From an uncultured Spartobacteria bacterium (GTDB lineage: Bacteria; Verrucomicrobiota; Verrucomicrobiia; Chthoniobacterales; Chthoniobacteraceae), in NCBI GenBank assembly GCA_903882875.1, contig CAIRYQ010000013.1, positions 1 to 37,569 of the forward strand: DNA of 37,569 nucleotides, given 5' to 3'. Shown here in pieces: positions 1 to 8,461 of the stretch. Both the position numbers and the translations under genes were made by a program. How positions within the stretch are numbered: the stretch's first letter is position 1; each line of letters starts with the position of its first letter. The notes under the pieces were generated by a model, which saw only the letters and a list, made by a program, of their open reading frames with translations, was not told the DNA's origin and searched no databases.

Positions 1-55
1 CCAAAACGCGCGCGGAGCGACGCGTTCCACCGCGCGACTCGCGCCGCTGTTCCTG

Positions 56-280
56 CCATGCCTGTCCGGTTGTTTGACTACGCGGCTTTGACAATAGCCC
101 AGCGATTCATCGCTGGGTTTGCGGAGTGAAGCGGACAAAGTCCCGTATGGGACGACAGAGCCGGTTCTTCCGTCCCTGCGGGACTTGGTTTGGCCGACGG
201 GCCGTTTTCCCGGCGATGAATCGCCGGGCTATTGTCGCCACGATTTCCCGCAGCGTTGTCAACCAACCGGACAGGCATGG
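56..280. repeat. 225-bp palindromic repeat element (MITE/REP-composite-like)
   Basis: Terminal inverted repeats of 23 bp (56-78 and 258-280) match at 22 of 23 positions. Inside lie four nested hairpins in mirror order: 98-117 (8-bp stem, loop ttca), 140-153 (gtccc/gggac), 172-184 (gtccc/gggac) and 209-228 (8-bp stem, loop tgaa). The outer pair are near-copies of each other in inverted orientation. No protein is encoded, so the element is non-autonomous. The architecture resembles the palindromic repeats mobilised by RAYT (REP-associated tyrosine) transposases, which is an inference because no transposase is in the window. It lies directly upstream of the response regulator. Bases 1-55 and 281-443 hold nothing else I can identify. 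Confidence 0.75.
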
Positions 281-443
281 GCCAGACCGACCGGCCGCGA
301 CGCGACGCTCCGGCGCGCGCGACAACGCCGGGACGGATCTGCGGCAGCGACAAACTGCCCCGCTTTTTCGACCCGCCGCGGAAACGAATCGCTTGCAGCC
401 CCGCCTTGCGCGGCGACGTTTCTGCGGCTACATCCGCCGCCCC

Positions 444-1877
444 GTGCAACCGACCATCCTCATCGTTGACGACGAAAAGCATACCCGCGAAGGGTTGCGC
501 GCGTCGTTGGAGGATTCGTTCGACGTGTATATCGCGCCGGACACGGCGGGCGCGCTCGCGGTGCTGGAGTCGGAGCATGTGGACCTCATGCTCACCGACC
601 TGCGGCTCGGCGGCGAGGACGGCATGGTGCTCATTGAAAAGGCGCTCGCCCGCTCGCATCCGCCCATCGTGATCATGATGACGGCTTACGGCGGCGTGGA
701 CACGGCGGTCGAGGCGATGAAGCGCGGGGCGTATGATTTTGTGACGAAGCCGCTGAACATTGACCGGCTCGAAATCCTCATCCGCCGCGCGCTGCGCTCG
801 AAGCACGTGGAGAAGGAGGTCATCGAGCTGAAGCAGAAGGTGGAGACGAAATACGGCCTCGAAAAACTGATCGGCCACTCGCCGGTGATGGAGGAGATTT
901 TCGACATGGTGAAGCAGGTCGCGCCGAGCCGCGCGACGGTGCTCATCACGGGCGAGAGCGGCACGGGCAAGGAGCTTGTCGCGCAGGCGATCCACGCGCT
1001 GAGCGGGCGGGCGAAGGAAAAATTTGTCGCCGTCCACATGGCGGCGTTTTCGGCGCAGTTGCTGGAGAGCGAGCTGTTCGGCCACGAGAAGGGCGCGTTC
1101 ACCGGCGCGACGGAGCGGCGTATCGGGCGCTTCGAGCAGGCAAATGGCGGCACGCTGTTCCTCGATGAGATCGGGGAGATTGACAAAAACACGCAGGTGA
1201 AACTGCTGCGCGTGCTCGGCGAGGATCGCAGCTTCGAGCGCGTGGGCGGCAATGCGCCGATCAAGGTGGACGTGCGGCTCGTGGCCGCGACGAACCGCGA
1301 CATCGAGGACATGGTCGGCAAGGGCGAGTTCCGCGACGATCTCTATTTTCGCCTCAGCGTCGTGCGCATCCACATGCCGCCGCTGCGCGGGCGCCCGGAG
1401 GACATCCCGCTCATCGCGCACCATTATCTGCGCGTCGCCGCCGAGGAAAATGGCAAACCGGTGCGCGAGATGACCGCCGACGCGATGGAACTCCTCGAAC
1501 GCTACCCGTGGCCGGGCAATATCCGCGAGCTGCGCGCGGCCATCGAGCGCGCGGTCGTGATGGCGGGCGGCACAAAAATCACGGTGCGCGATCTGCCGCA
1601 CTCGGTGCGCGACGGCGCGTCTGCGATTCCCACAGGCGGCCCGGGCCTGAAGCTGCCCGGACTTTCCAAGCCCGGCCTGCACCTGAACCTCCACGAGACC
1701 GAGCAGCGCATGATCCTCCGCGCGCTCGACGAATGCGGGGGCAACGTCACGAAGGCCGCGCGCGTGCTCGGCCTGAGCCGCCGCACGCTGCACCGGAGGC
1801 TGAAGGAATTCCGCGACGGTGAATCTGCGGAAACCGCGGGCGCGACGCCCGCACAACCCACGTCCCATGGGAGCTGA
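444..1877 (+). CDS. Sigma-54-dependent response regulator (NtrC family)
   Basis: This 477-aa protein has the full three-domain NtrC layout. The N-terminal receiver domain shows the acidic pair D9-D10 and the phospho-acceptor D52 (LMLTDLRLGG). A central AAA+ domain has Walker A GESGTGKE, the GAFTGA loop that contacts sigma-54, and Walker B LFLDEIGEI. The C-terminus is a Fis-type HTH (NVTKAARVLGLSRRTLHRRL). It should activate sigma-54 promoters after phosphorylation by a sensor kinase, but no kinase gene is visible in the window. The reading frame stays open back to 126, but those codons cross the palindromic repeat. The GTG at 444 puts the receiver domain right at the N-terminus and is preferred. 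The stop overlaps the next gene by 11 nt. Confidence 0.93.
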   Translation: MQPTILIVDDEKHTREGLRASLEDSFDVYIAPDTAGALAVLESEHVDLMLTDLRLGGEDGMVLIEKALARSHPPIVIMMTAYGGVDTAVEAMKRGAYDFVTKPLNIDRLEILIRRALRSKHVEKEVIELKQKVETKYGLEKLIGHSPVMEEIFDMVKQVAPSRATVLITGESGTGKELVAQAIHALSGRAKEKFVAVHMAAFSAQLLESELFGHEKGAFTGATERRIGRFEQANGGTLFLDEIGEIDKNTQVKLLRVLGEDRSFERVGGNAPIKVDVRLVAATNRDIEDMVGKGEFRDDLYFRLSVVRIHMPPLRGRPEDIPLIAHHYLRVAAEENGKPVREMTADAMELLERYPWPGNIRELRAAIERAVVMAGGTKITVRDLPHSVRDGASAIPTGGPGLKLPGLSKPGLHLNLHETEQRMILRALDECGGNVTKAARVLGLSRRTLHRRLKEFRDGESAETAGATPAQPTSHGS

Positions 1878-3741
1878 GATCAAGGCGCAGGAAGTCGTCC
1901 ATTCGCTCGAGCACGGCAAGGGGCGGCGCTGGATCGTGATCCTGCTGATCGTCGCCTTTGCGGTGTTCCAGGGCGTCGCGCATGTGCTGATCAACCCGTT
2001 GAACCGCCTCGGCGGGCAGGCCGCGCTGTTCGTCGGCATCACGCACCCGAAGGGCCAGGAGCAGGCTGTGATCGCGCGCGAGATCGCGCGGGGCCACGGC
2101 TTTTCCACAAAGGTGATCAAGCCCGCGGCCATCGCCCTCGTGGAGAAAAGCCGCGGCGCGAACGGCTTCTCCGCATTCCTCGATCCCGAGGGCCCGACCG
2201 GCGGCAACATCCCGGATCTCTACCACGCGCCGCTGAACCCGCTGCTGAATTCCTGCGCGCTCTTCACTGCCGCGCGCATCAGCGACAACCTCGGCCTGCG
2301 CAAGGACGCGAAAGGGCGTGTGGATTTCTGGGGCATGCACAAGGGCGAATACGTCCACCCGGCGGACCGTGTCATCGCCGCAGTCAGCGTGCTGTGTTTC
2401 CTCTTCGCGGTGTGGGTGAGCTTCCTCACCGCGCGCCGGCTTTTCGACGAGCGGCTCGCGGCAATCACCGCGGTGCTCATGCTGCTGTGCAACGAATTCT
2501 GGCGCTACTGCTCCACGGGCCTGCCGCAGATGCTCATGCTCCTGCTCTTCAGCGTGGCGATCTACTTCTCCGTGCGCGCGCACGGCGCGAAGGAAAATGA
2601 GGAGCCCACATGGCCCTGGCACGCCGCCGCAGGGCTCGCCTTCGGCCTGCTCGCGCTCGCCCATCCAATCACGATCTTCCTCTTCGCCGGCGCGCTCATC
2701 CACACGGCCTTCGCATTCTCCCCGCGCGGGCGCGACGCGGCGGTCATGCTCGCCGTCTTCCTCGCCTGCATGAGCCCGTGGCTCATCCGGAATGCGAACC
2801 TCTGCGGCTCGCCCTTCGGCATCGCGGGGCAGACACGGCTGCACGGCCTGCGCGGTTCGGAATCGCAGATCATGCGCACCCTCACCGAGCCGGACAAGAC
2901 GGTTCCGGTGCATTATTTCCGCAGCAAGGTGCAGACCGAACTGCTCGGCCAGCTCGATACGTTCCTTGGCCGGTTCGGGAAGATTTTCCTCGCGCCGATG
3001 TTCTTCCTCACGCTCCTCCACGCGTTCAGGAAAAATGAGACGCGATCGTTCCGCTGGGGATTTCTCATCATGATCCTCTCCGGAATGCTCGGCATGGCCG
3101 TCTTCGGATTCGCGGACGCCGATCTCCAGACCGACATGGAGGCGAACAACCTCTACCCGCTCTTCATCCCGATCGCCACGGCGTACGGCCTCGCCCTCCT
3201 GCTCATCATGTGGAGCCGCGTGCAGGTCGCCGGCCGCGAACTCGCATCCGTCCGGCAGATCAACATCACCTTCCACGTCCTCATCATTTTCCTGAACTCG
3301 CTCGCGCTGCTGAACGTGTACAGCGACCCGCCGAAGCTGCCCTTCGTCTGGCCGCCCTACTTTCCGTCCGCGATCAGCGATGTCGCCGACTGGTATTCCA
3401 ACGACGACATCATCTGCACCGACATGCCCTGGGCCGTAGCGTGGTACGCGGATCGCAAGGCCCTGTGGCTGCCGCTCACCATCGCCGATTTCAACGACCT
3501 GAACGAATTCCGCTTCCACGGAAAAATCACCGGCCTTCTCCTCACGCCCATCACGGGATTCCGCGGCCTGCTCAACGAGGTCGGTGTCGGCGAATTCAAG
3601 GACTGGCGCGCGTTCATCATGCGCGAGCCGCGGGCCGCGCAGAATTTCGTGCTCAAGGTCGCGCACCCGATTTTCCTCATGGGCGCGTCGCACTACCTGC
3701 TCTTCGCGGATCGCGACCGCTGGACGGAGCGGAACAACTGA
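1867..3741 (+). CDS. Polytopic membrane protein, GT-C glycosyltransferase-like
   Basis: A 624-aa protein with a single N-terminal membrane anchor (WIVILLIVAFAVFQGVAHVL), then an extracytoplasmic stretch containing EIARGHGFSTKV and many further hydrophobic segments. This resembles the ArnT/PMT (GT39) superfamily of lipid-linked sugar transferases, in which an acidic residue and a G-x-G-F motif follow the first helix. The family match is my reading of the layout; donor and acceptor cannot be predicted. The ATG at 1867 overlaps the end of the response regulator, suggesting translational coupling; an in-frame ATG at 1819 would lie deeper inside the regulator gene and is less likely. It ends 46 nt before the SAM riboswitch. 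Confidence 0.7.
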   Translation: MGAEIKAQEVVHSLEHGKGRRWIVILLIVAFAVFQGVAHVLINPLNRLGGQAALFVGITHPKGQEQAVIAREIARGHGFSTKVIKPAAIALVEKSRGANGFSAFLDPEGPTGGNIPDLYHAPLNPLLNSCALFTAARISDNLGLRKDAKGRVDFWGMHKGEYVHPADRVIAAVSVLCFLFAVWVSFLTARRLFDERLAAITAVLMLLCNEFWRYCSTGLPQMLMLLLFSVAIYFSVRAHGAKENEEPTWPWHAAAGLAFGLLALAHPITIFLFAGALIHTAFAFSPRGRDAAVMLAVFLACMSPWLIRNANLCGSPFGIAGQTRLHGLRGSESQIMRTLTEPDKTVPVHYFRSKVQTELLGQLDTFLGRFGKIFLAPMFFLTLLHAFRKNETRSFRWGFLIMILSGMLGMAVFGFADADLQTDMEANNLYPLFIPIATAYGLALLLIMWSRVQVAGRELASVRQINITFHVLIIFLNSLALLNVYSDPPKLPFVWPPYFPSAISDVADWYSNDDIICTDMPWAVAWYADRKALWLPLTIADFNDLNEFRFHGKITGLLLTPITGFRGLLNEVGVGEFKDWRAFIMREPRAAQNFVLKVAHPIFLMGASHYLLFADRDRWTERNN

Positions 3742-3787
3742 GCGGGAAAAATTCCGTTGACGGATCGGACGAGGCCCGTATCGTGCG

Positions 3788-3916
3788 CGCCTCTCTTATC
3801 CAGAGTGGCTGAGGGTTCTGGCCCCGCGACGCCACGGCAACCGCTCCGATTCAACCCGGAGGACCAGGTGCCAAATCCAGCCTCGCGCCGCAATGGTTCG
3901 GGGGTAGATGAGAGCG
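3788..3916 (+). promoter_or_regulatory. SAM-I (S-box) riboswitch
   Basis: The stretch carries the S-box landmarks in order: P1 5' strand ctctc (3791-3795), ttatccagagtggctgaggg, the ggccc block, the gcaacc motif near 3837, the aggtgccaaatcc motif near 3867, and the agatgagag block closing P1 (gagag, 3910-3914). It begins 47 nt after the membrane-protein gene and ends 58 nt before the threonine synthase-like ATG, so it should repress that gene and probably the two behind it when S-adenosylmethionine is abundant. A hairpin with ggtga/tcacc near 3921-3938 could be part of the expression platform. No strong U-run terminator is evident, so control of translation is possible. Confidence 0.93.
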
Positions 3917-3974
3917 AAGCGGTGATACGTCGTCACCCCTCGCCACTCCGGGAAGAGTTCAGTGCTGTATTGCC

Positions 3975-5249
3975 ATGCAAAAAAATACTCCTTCCTACTT
4001 CTCGAACCTCAAGTGCCGCGAGTGCGGACGACTTTACCCGAAGCAGGCCATCCACGTCTGCGACTTCGACTTTGGCCCGCTCGAGGCGGCCTACGATTAC
4101 GATGCGATCAAGGCGGCTCTTTCGCGTGAAGTAATCGAGTCGCGCCCGAAGAGCATGTGGCGCTACCGCGAGCTGCTGCCGATTGACGGCGAACCCACCG
4201 TCGGCACGCAGGTCGGCTTCACGCCGCTCGTGAAGGCGGACCGCCTCGCGGCGAAGCTCGGCATCAAGGCGCTCTACATCAAAAACGACACCGTCAATTA
4301 CCCCACGCTCTCGTTCAAGGATCGCGTCGTGAGCGTTGCACTCAGCCGCGCGAAGGAGCTTGGTTTCAAGACCGTCGCGTGCGCTTCGACTGGAAACCTC
4401 GCGAACTCCGTCGCTGCAAATGCCGCGAGCGCCGGGCTGAAAAGCTACGTCCTAATCCCCGCCGACCTCGAACAGGGCAAGGTGCTCGGCTCGCTCGTGT
4501 ACGGCACAAACGTCATCGGCATCCACGGCGCATACGATCAGGTGAACCGCCTCTGCTCCGAGATCGCCGGCAAATACGGCTGGGGCTTCGTGAACGTGAA
4601 CCTGCGCCCGTATTACGCCGAAGGCAGCAAGAGCATGGGCTTTGAAATCATGGAGCAACTCGGCTGGCGCATTCCGCGGCACACCGTCGCGCCGATGGCG
4701 TCCGGCTCGCTGCTCACAAAAATCCACAAGGCCTACGGCGAGTTCACAAAGATCGGCCTCGTCGAGGATGCGAAGTTTTCCATCTACGGGGCGCAGGCCA
4801 CCGGCTGCGCACCGATTTCCCACGCGATGAAAAAGGGCACCGACATCGTGAAGCCCGTGCCGAAGCCCGACACGATCGCAAAGTCCCTCGCCATCGGCAC
4901 GCCCGCCGACGGCTACTACGCCATCCACGTCATGCGCCAGACCGGCGGAACCGCCGAGGATGTGAGCGACGATGAAGTCATCGAAGGCATCAAGCTCCTC
5001 GCCGAATACGCGGGCATCTTCGCCGAGACCGCCGGCGGAGTCACCGTCGCCTGCGCGAAAAAGCTCATTGAGGCCGGCAAAATCCCGCGTGACGAGGAAG
5101 CCGTCCTCTGCATCACCGGCCACGGCCTCAAGACGCAGGAAGCCATCCAAGGCAAATGCGGCACGCCCCGCCTCATCAAGCCGAGCCTCCGCGAATTCGA
5201 GGAGCAAATCTATCTCCCCGACCAGGCTGCAACCGCAGCCAAATCCTAA
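3975..5249 (+). CDS. Threonine synthase-like PLP enzyme, probable homocysteine synthase
   Basis: A 424-aa fold-type II PLP enzyme of the threonine synthase family. The N-terminus has a Cys pair (C14, C17) and C29 like the zinc-ribbon start of some threonine synthases. The PLP lysine is K115 in TLSFKDRVVSVAL, and ASTGNLANSVA is the phosphate-binding segment. Classical ThrC converts O-phosphohomoserine to threonine. Here the gene sits under a SAM-I riboswitch and is followed by a MoaD/ThiS-like sulfur carrier and a NIL-domain protein, so I infer that it uses O-phosphohomoserine (or a related homoserine ester) plus carrier-bound sulfide to make homocysteine. The alternative is an ordinary threonine synthase placed under methionine control. 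The family is certain; the reaction is inferred. Confidence 0.88.
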   Translation: MQKNTPSYFSNLKCRECGRLYPKQAIHVCDFDFGPLEAAYDYDAIKAALSREVIESRPKSMWRYRELLPIDGEPTVGTQVGFTPLVKADRLAAKLGIKALYIKNDTVNYPTLSFKDRVVSVALSRAKELGFKTVACASTGNLANSVAANAASAGLKSYVLIPADLEQGKVLGSLVYGTNVIGIHGAYDQVNRLCSEIAGKYGWGFVNVNLRPYYAEGSKSMGFEIMEQLGWRIPRHTVAPMASGSLLTKIHKAYGEFTKIGLVEDAKFSIYGAQATGCAPISHAMKKGTDIVKPVPKPDTIAKSLAIGTPADGYYAIHVMRQTGGTAEDVSDDEVIEGIKLLAEYAGIFAETAGGVTVACAKKLIEAGKIPRDEEAVLCITGHGLKTQEAIQGKCGTPRLIKPSLREFEEQIYLPDQAATAAKS

Positions 5250-5268
5250 ATCCCAAATCTTAAACAGA

Positions 5269-5541
5269 ATGGCCAACGTCCGAATCCCCACCCCGCTCCG
5301 CAAACTCACCAACGATCTCGAAGTCGTCTCCGCCGCCGGAGCAAACGTCGGCGAACTCATCACGAATCTCGACAAGGCATTTCCCGGATTGCGCGAGCGC
5401 ATCTGTGACGAGCAAGGCAACGTCCGCCGCTTCGTGAACATCTTTGTCAGCGACGAGGACATCCGCTTTTTGCAGGAACTCGCCACTCCGGTGAAGGACG
5501 GCGACGAAGTGAGCATCGTCCCCGCGATCGCAGGCGGCTAG
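5269..5541 (+). CDS. MoaD/ThiS-family sulfur-carrier protein
   Basis: A 90-aa ubiquitin-fold protein (MANVRIPTPLRKLTN start) ending in VSIVPAIAGG. The exposed C-terminal Gly-Gly is the site that E1-like enzymes adenylate and convert to a thiocarboxylate in ThiS and MoaD. The ATG at 5269 is 19 nt after the threonine synthase-like gene; longer in-frame starts lie inside that gene. Position between a SAM-controlled PLP enzyme and a NIL protein argues for a role as sulfide donor in homocysteine formation instead of molybdopterin or thiamine synthesis. No E1-like or desulfurase gene lies nearby, so activation must come from elsewhere. Confidence 0.9.
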   Translation: MANVRIPTPLRKLTNDLEVVSAAGANVGELITNLDKAFPGLRERICDEQGNVRRFVNIFVSDEDIRFLQELATPVKDGDEVSIVPAIAGG

Positions 5542-5580
5542 ACGCTCGTTCGTTCATCGCGCTTTACGCATTCCGAGAAA

Positions 5581-5634
5581 GTGACTGGTGACTTGTGATT
5601 GGTGACTAGTCACTCTTCACCAATCACCAGTCAC
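5581..5634. repeat. Imperfect palindrome built of ggtgact-type units
   Basis: The 54 bp consist of repeated gtgactggtga-like units, first direct and then inverted, so that gtgactggtga (5581-5591) pairs with tcaccagtcac (5624-5634) and an inner ttggtga pairs with tcaccaa. It sits in the 150-nt gap between the sulfur-carrier and NIL genes and could fold in mRNA. It may attenuate transcription into the NIL gene or simply be a dispersed repeat. Confidence 0.6.
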
Positions 5635-5691
5635 AGCTTCGGTTTTCAAAAAAATATCCCTGACAACCCGCACCTCACGCACCCGCACCCA

Positions 5692-5940
5692 ATGGCAAAC
5701 GACACATCCCGCCTCTGGCTCATGTATCCCACCCGGCTCGTCACGCGGCCGATCATCTGGGAGCTGTGCAAGAAATTTGAAGTGACCACCAACCTGCGTC
5801 AGGCCAGCGTGAATGAAGAGGTCGGCCTCGTCTGCCTCGAACTGGACGGCGAGCGCACGGAAATCAAGCGCGCCATCGCATGGCTCGAGGAGATCGGCGT
5901 GAAGGTCGAGCCCGTCGAGATCAACACCATCGAGGGCTGA
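5692..5940 (+). CDS. NIL domain-containing protein
   Basis: An 82-aa protein that is essentially a single NIL domain: RLWLMYPTRLVTRPIIWELC at the start, a central beta stretch GLVCLELDGE and the C-terminal helix IKRAIAWLEEIGVKVEPVE. NIL domains occur at the end of methionine importer ATPases (MetN), where they bind methionine, and fused to ferredoxin domains in archaeal homocysteine synthesis. This copy has no ferredoxin part. As the third member of the riboswitch cluster it may sense methionine or assist sulfur transfer. The ATG at 5692 starts directly at the domain; an upstream in-frame start would run through the repeat. Confidence 0.88.
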   Translation: MANDTSRLWLMYPTRLVTRPIIWELCKKFEVTTNLRQASVNEEVGLVCLELDGERTEIKRAIAWLEEIGVKVEPVEINTIEG

Positions 5941-6049
5941 GCTTTGCGGATGGGCTTTTGCCGCAGGGAGCGATAGCGCGGACGAGGAAACGCGGCTGCG
6001 ACTGTGCCGAAAGTTTGCGGGGGAAGGATGCGCGCGCCGTCGGAAAAAC

Positions 6050-7504
6050 TCACGCAAGCAGCTTCGCGAGCAGATCGTTCACGACCTGTGGGTTCGCCCT
6101 GCCCTGCGAATTTTTTAGCACCTGGCCCTTGAGAAAATTGATGCTGCCGAGCTTGCCCGCCTTGTATTCGGCGACGGCCTTCGGATTCGCATCCATCACC
6201 TGTTTGCACAGCGCCTCGATCGCGCCCGTGTCGCTCACCTGCTCGAGCCCGCGCTCCTTCACGATCTGTGCTGCGGATTTTCCGGTGCCGAACATCTCGG
6301 CGAAAACTTCCTTGCCCTGCTTCGAGCTGATCTTCCCGTCGTCAATGAGGCTCACCAGTTCGTCGAGCGAGTGCGCGCTGATCGGGCAGTCGCTGATCGT
6401 CTTCTCCGCCGCAGTGAGCGCGCTAAGGAGATCGTTGATGATCCAGTTCGCGACGCTCTTCGGCTTCCTCGCGCCCTTCGCCGCGGTGTCGAAAAACTCC
6501 GCAAGCGCGCGTTCGCTCGCGAGCACGCTGGCGTCGTAATTCGTCACGCCGAATTCGGCCACGAAGCGGTCGCGCTTTTCGCCGGGCAGTTCGGGGCGCT
6601 TCGCGCGCACCTCGGGCATGAAGACCGTCGTGTCCACCGGAAGCAGATCGGGATCGGGAAAATAGCGGTAGTCGTGCGTGCTTTCCTTTGTGCGCTGGTG
6701 GCGCGTCTGCCCGATCGCGTCGTCCCAGCCGCGCGTGCTCTGCACGAGAGTCTCACCCCGTTCGCACGCGACGATCTGGCGCTTGATCTCGTAGGCCACC
6801 GCACGGCGCACGGCGGAGATCGAGTTCATGTTCTTAATTTCGATCTTCACGCCGAGTTCCTTCTGTCCCTCGGGCCGCACGGAGACGTTGCAGTCGCAGC
6901 GGAGCTGGCCCTTTTCCATATCCGCGTCGCTCACGCCGCCGTAGATGAGGATTTGCTGCAAGCTCGTGAGATACGCGAACGCCTCCTCGGGCGACTCGAT
7001 GTCCGGCTCGCTCACAATCTCCATCAGCGGCGTGCCTGCGCGATTGAAATCAATGCCGCTGTTCGTGTCGAAGTGCGTGGACTTCGCCACGTCCTCCTCA
7101 AGATGAATGCGCGTGAGCTTCACGACCTTGCCGGGATGCGCGATGCCCTTCTGCGCGTCCTTCGGATACGCAAACTCGTGCAGCGGCACGCCGCCGCCGA
7201 TGCAGATGGGCAGATCGAACTGCGTGATCTGGTAGTTCTTCGGCATGTCGGGATAGAAGTAATTCTTCCGATCAAATTTGCACTTCGGCGCGATGTCGCA
7301 GCCGAGCATGAGTCCCGCGAGCGCGGTCATTTTGAGCGCCTCGCCATTCATCACCGGCAGCGCGCCGGGGTAGCCGAGGCACACGGGGCAGGTGTGTGTG
7401 TTCGGCGCGGCGCCGTATTCGGCGGGGCAGCCGCAGAACATCTTGCTGCGCGTCTTGAGCTGGACGTGGACCTCAAGTCCGATCGTGGGAATGTAGCGGG
7501 GCAT
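6050..7504 (-). CDS. gatB: Asp-tRNA(Asn)/Glu-tRNA(Gln) amidotransferase subunit B
   Basis: A 484-aa protein, normal GatB length, starting MPRYIPTIGLEVHVQLKT. It has the conserved MFCGCPAEYG and NTHTCPVCLGYPGALPVMN region with zinc-binding cysteines, the FDRKNYFYPDMPKNYQI block, and a C-terminal GatB/YqeY helical domain that contacts tRNA. In the GatCAB complex it activates the misacylated tRNA carboxylate for amidation. It is the last gene of the minus-strand run phoH-aroC-cvpA-gatB, 12 nt after the CvpA-like gene, and converges with the NIL gene. gatA and gatC are not in the window. Confidence 0.97.
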   Translation of the reverse strand: MPRYIPTIGLEVHVQLKTRSKMFCGCPAEYGAAPNTHTCPVCLGYPGALPVMNGEALKMTALAGLMLGCDIAPKCKFDRKNYFYPDMPKNYQITQFDLPICIGGGVPLHEFAYPKDAQKGIAHPGKVVKLTRIHLEEDVAKSTHFDTNSGIDFNRAGTPLMEIVSEPDIESPEEAFAYLTSLQQILIYGGVSDADMEKGQLRCDCNVSVRPEGQKELGVKIEIKNMNSISAVRRAVAYEIKRQIVACERGETLVQSTRGWDDAIGQTRHQRTKESTHDYRYFPDPDLLPVDTTVFMPEVRAKRPELPGEKRDRFVAEFGVTNYDASVLASERALAEFFDTAAKGARKPKSVANWIINDLLSALTAAEKTISDCPISAHSLDELVSLIDDGKISSKQGKEVFAEMFGTGKSAAQIVKERGLEQVSDTGAIEALCKQVMDANPKAVAEYKAGKLGSINFLKGQVLKNSQGRANPQVVNDLLAKLLA

Positions 7505-7516
7505 GTGTTGGAAAAA

Positions 7517-8455
7517 TTACGGGACGCGGGCGGGTGGCGGCGTCGCGAGTGCTTCACGCGGCGGCTGCGGCGGCTCTTTGGACTCAGCGGAGTCCTTCGG
7601 CTTCTCCAGCGCAAAGTCGAGCGCCTTTTCAAACTCCATTTTCGACATCTCCTCCTTGAATTCGGCGTCGGTCGCAAGCGCGAGCACCTTCTCGTGCCGC
7701 AGCAGTTTCACAAAGCTGCGGCTCTCGAGCAGCTTGAAGACCTCGGGATCGTTTTTCACCGCGACCAGCTTCGGATGCTTCGCGAGCTTCGCGACGCCGG
7801 GATACGAGAGGAACCGGTCCACCGCCTCGGGGCGCGATGCCATGATTCCGAGTTTCGCGATCGTCGCGAAGACATGCGTGGCCGGCACCGCATCGTAGCG
7901 TTTCAGAAATTTTCCCGACGCACCCTCGTCAAGCGCGGTGTTGAGCTTTGCAAAATTCCGAACGAGCGGGCCGGGATCCGGCGGAGGTTCGGCATTCGGG
8001 ATTTGCTTCTCGTGCTCGATGTCCTCCATCCGCGATTTCGCGACCGCACCGACCGCACGGACGAGACCGGTCGTGACCAGGAATAGCAGCGAGCCAAATG
8101 CGACGCCGAGGATCGCGCCGAGAATCCCGTAGCTCAGGCGCACGCTGACCTTTTGCTGATCCGCGGTGCGCTTGAAGAGCCAGCGCCGCAGACCGTGCAT
8201 CCCGAGAAACGTCGCAAGTCCGACAGCCACACCGCCGATGATCGTCGTGATCTGCGGCGGATATTTCAGAAACGCAAAGACCGGTGCCGCACTCGATGCG
8301 CCGTACCACGCCGCCGCGTAAGCGCAAGCGATGGCCGCGAGTGTCATGAGCTGCCGAGCGATGCCCTGCTTCCAGCCGCTCCACCCCAACGCGGCGACGC
8401 CGATCGCCGACACGCTGTAGTACGCCGTCTTGAGAAAATCTGCGCTGACATCCAT
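7517..8455 (-). CDS. CvpA family membrane protein
   Basis: A 312-aa protein. The first ~130 residues contain four hydrophobic helices, opening VSAIGVAALGWSGWKQGIARQL, where the W-KG-xR-Q pattern is typical of the CvpA (colicin V production) family. The rest is soluble, charged and rich in Lys/Glu, ending in a proline-rich tail (PPQPPREALATPPPARVP). It starts 6 nt after aroC and ends 12 nt before gatB, so co-transcription is likely. CvpA homologues influence envelope and secretion phenotypes, but a biochemical role is not established. The long soluble extension is larger than in typical CvpA. Confidence 0.7.
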   Translation of the reverse strand: MDVSADFLKTAYYSVSAIGVAALGWSGWKQGIARQLMTLAAIACAYAAAWYGASSAAPVFAFLKYPPQITTIIGGVAVGLATFLGMHGLRRWLFKRTADQQKVSVRLSYGILGAILGVAFGSLLFLVTTGLVRAVGAVAKSRMEDIEHEKQIPNAEPPPDPGPLVRNFAKLNTALDEGASGKFLKRYDAVPATHVFATIAKLGIMASRPEAVDRFLSYPGVAKLAKHPKLVAVKNDPEVFKLLESRSFVKLLRHEKVLALATDAEFKEEMSKMEFEKALDFALEKPKDSAESKEPPQPPREALATPPPARVP

Positions 8456-8461
8456 CTCGGG

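Noticed and set aside
78-2210. A 710-aa minus-strand open frame
   Set aside because: Arg/His/Ala-rich shadow of the response regulator and membrane-protein genes, which have clear motifs.
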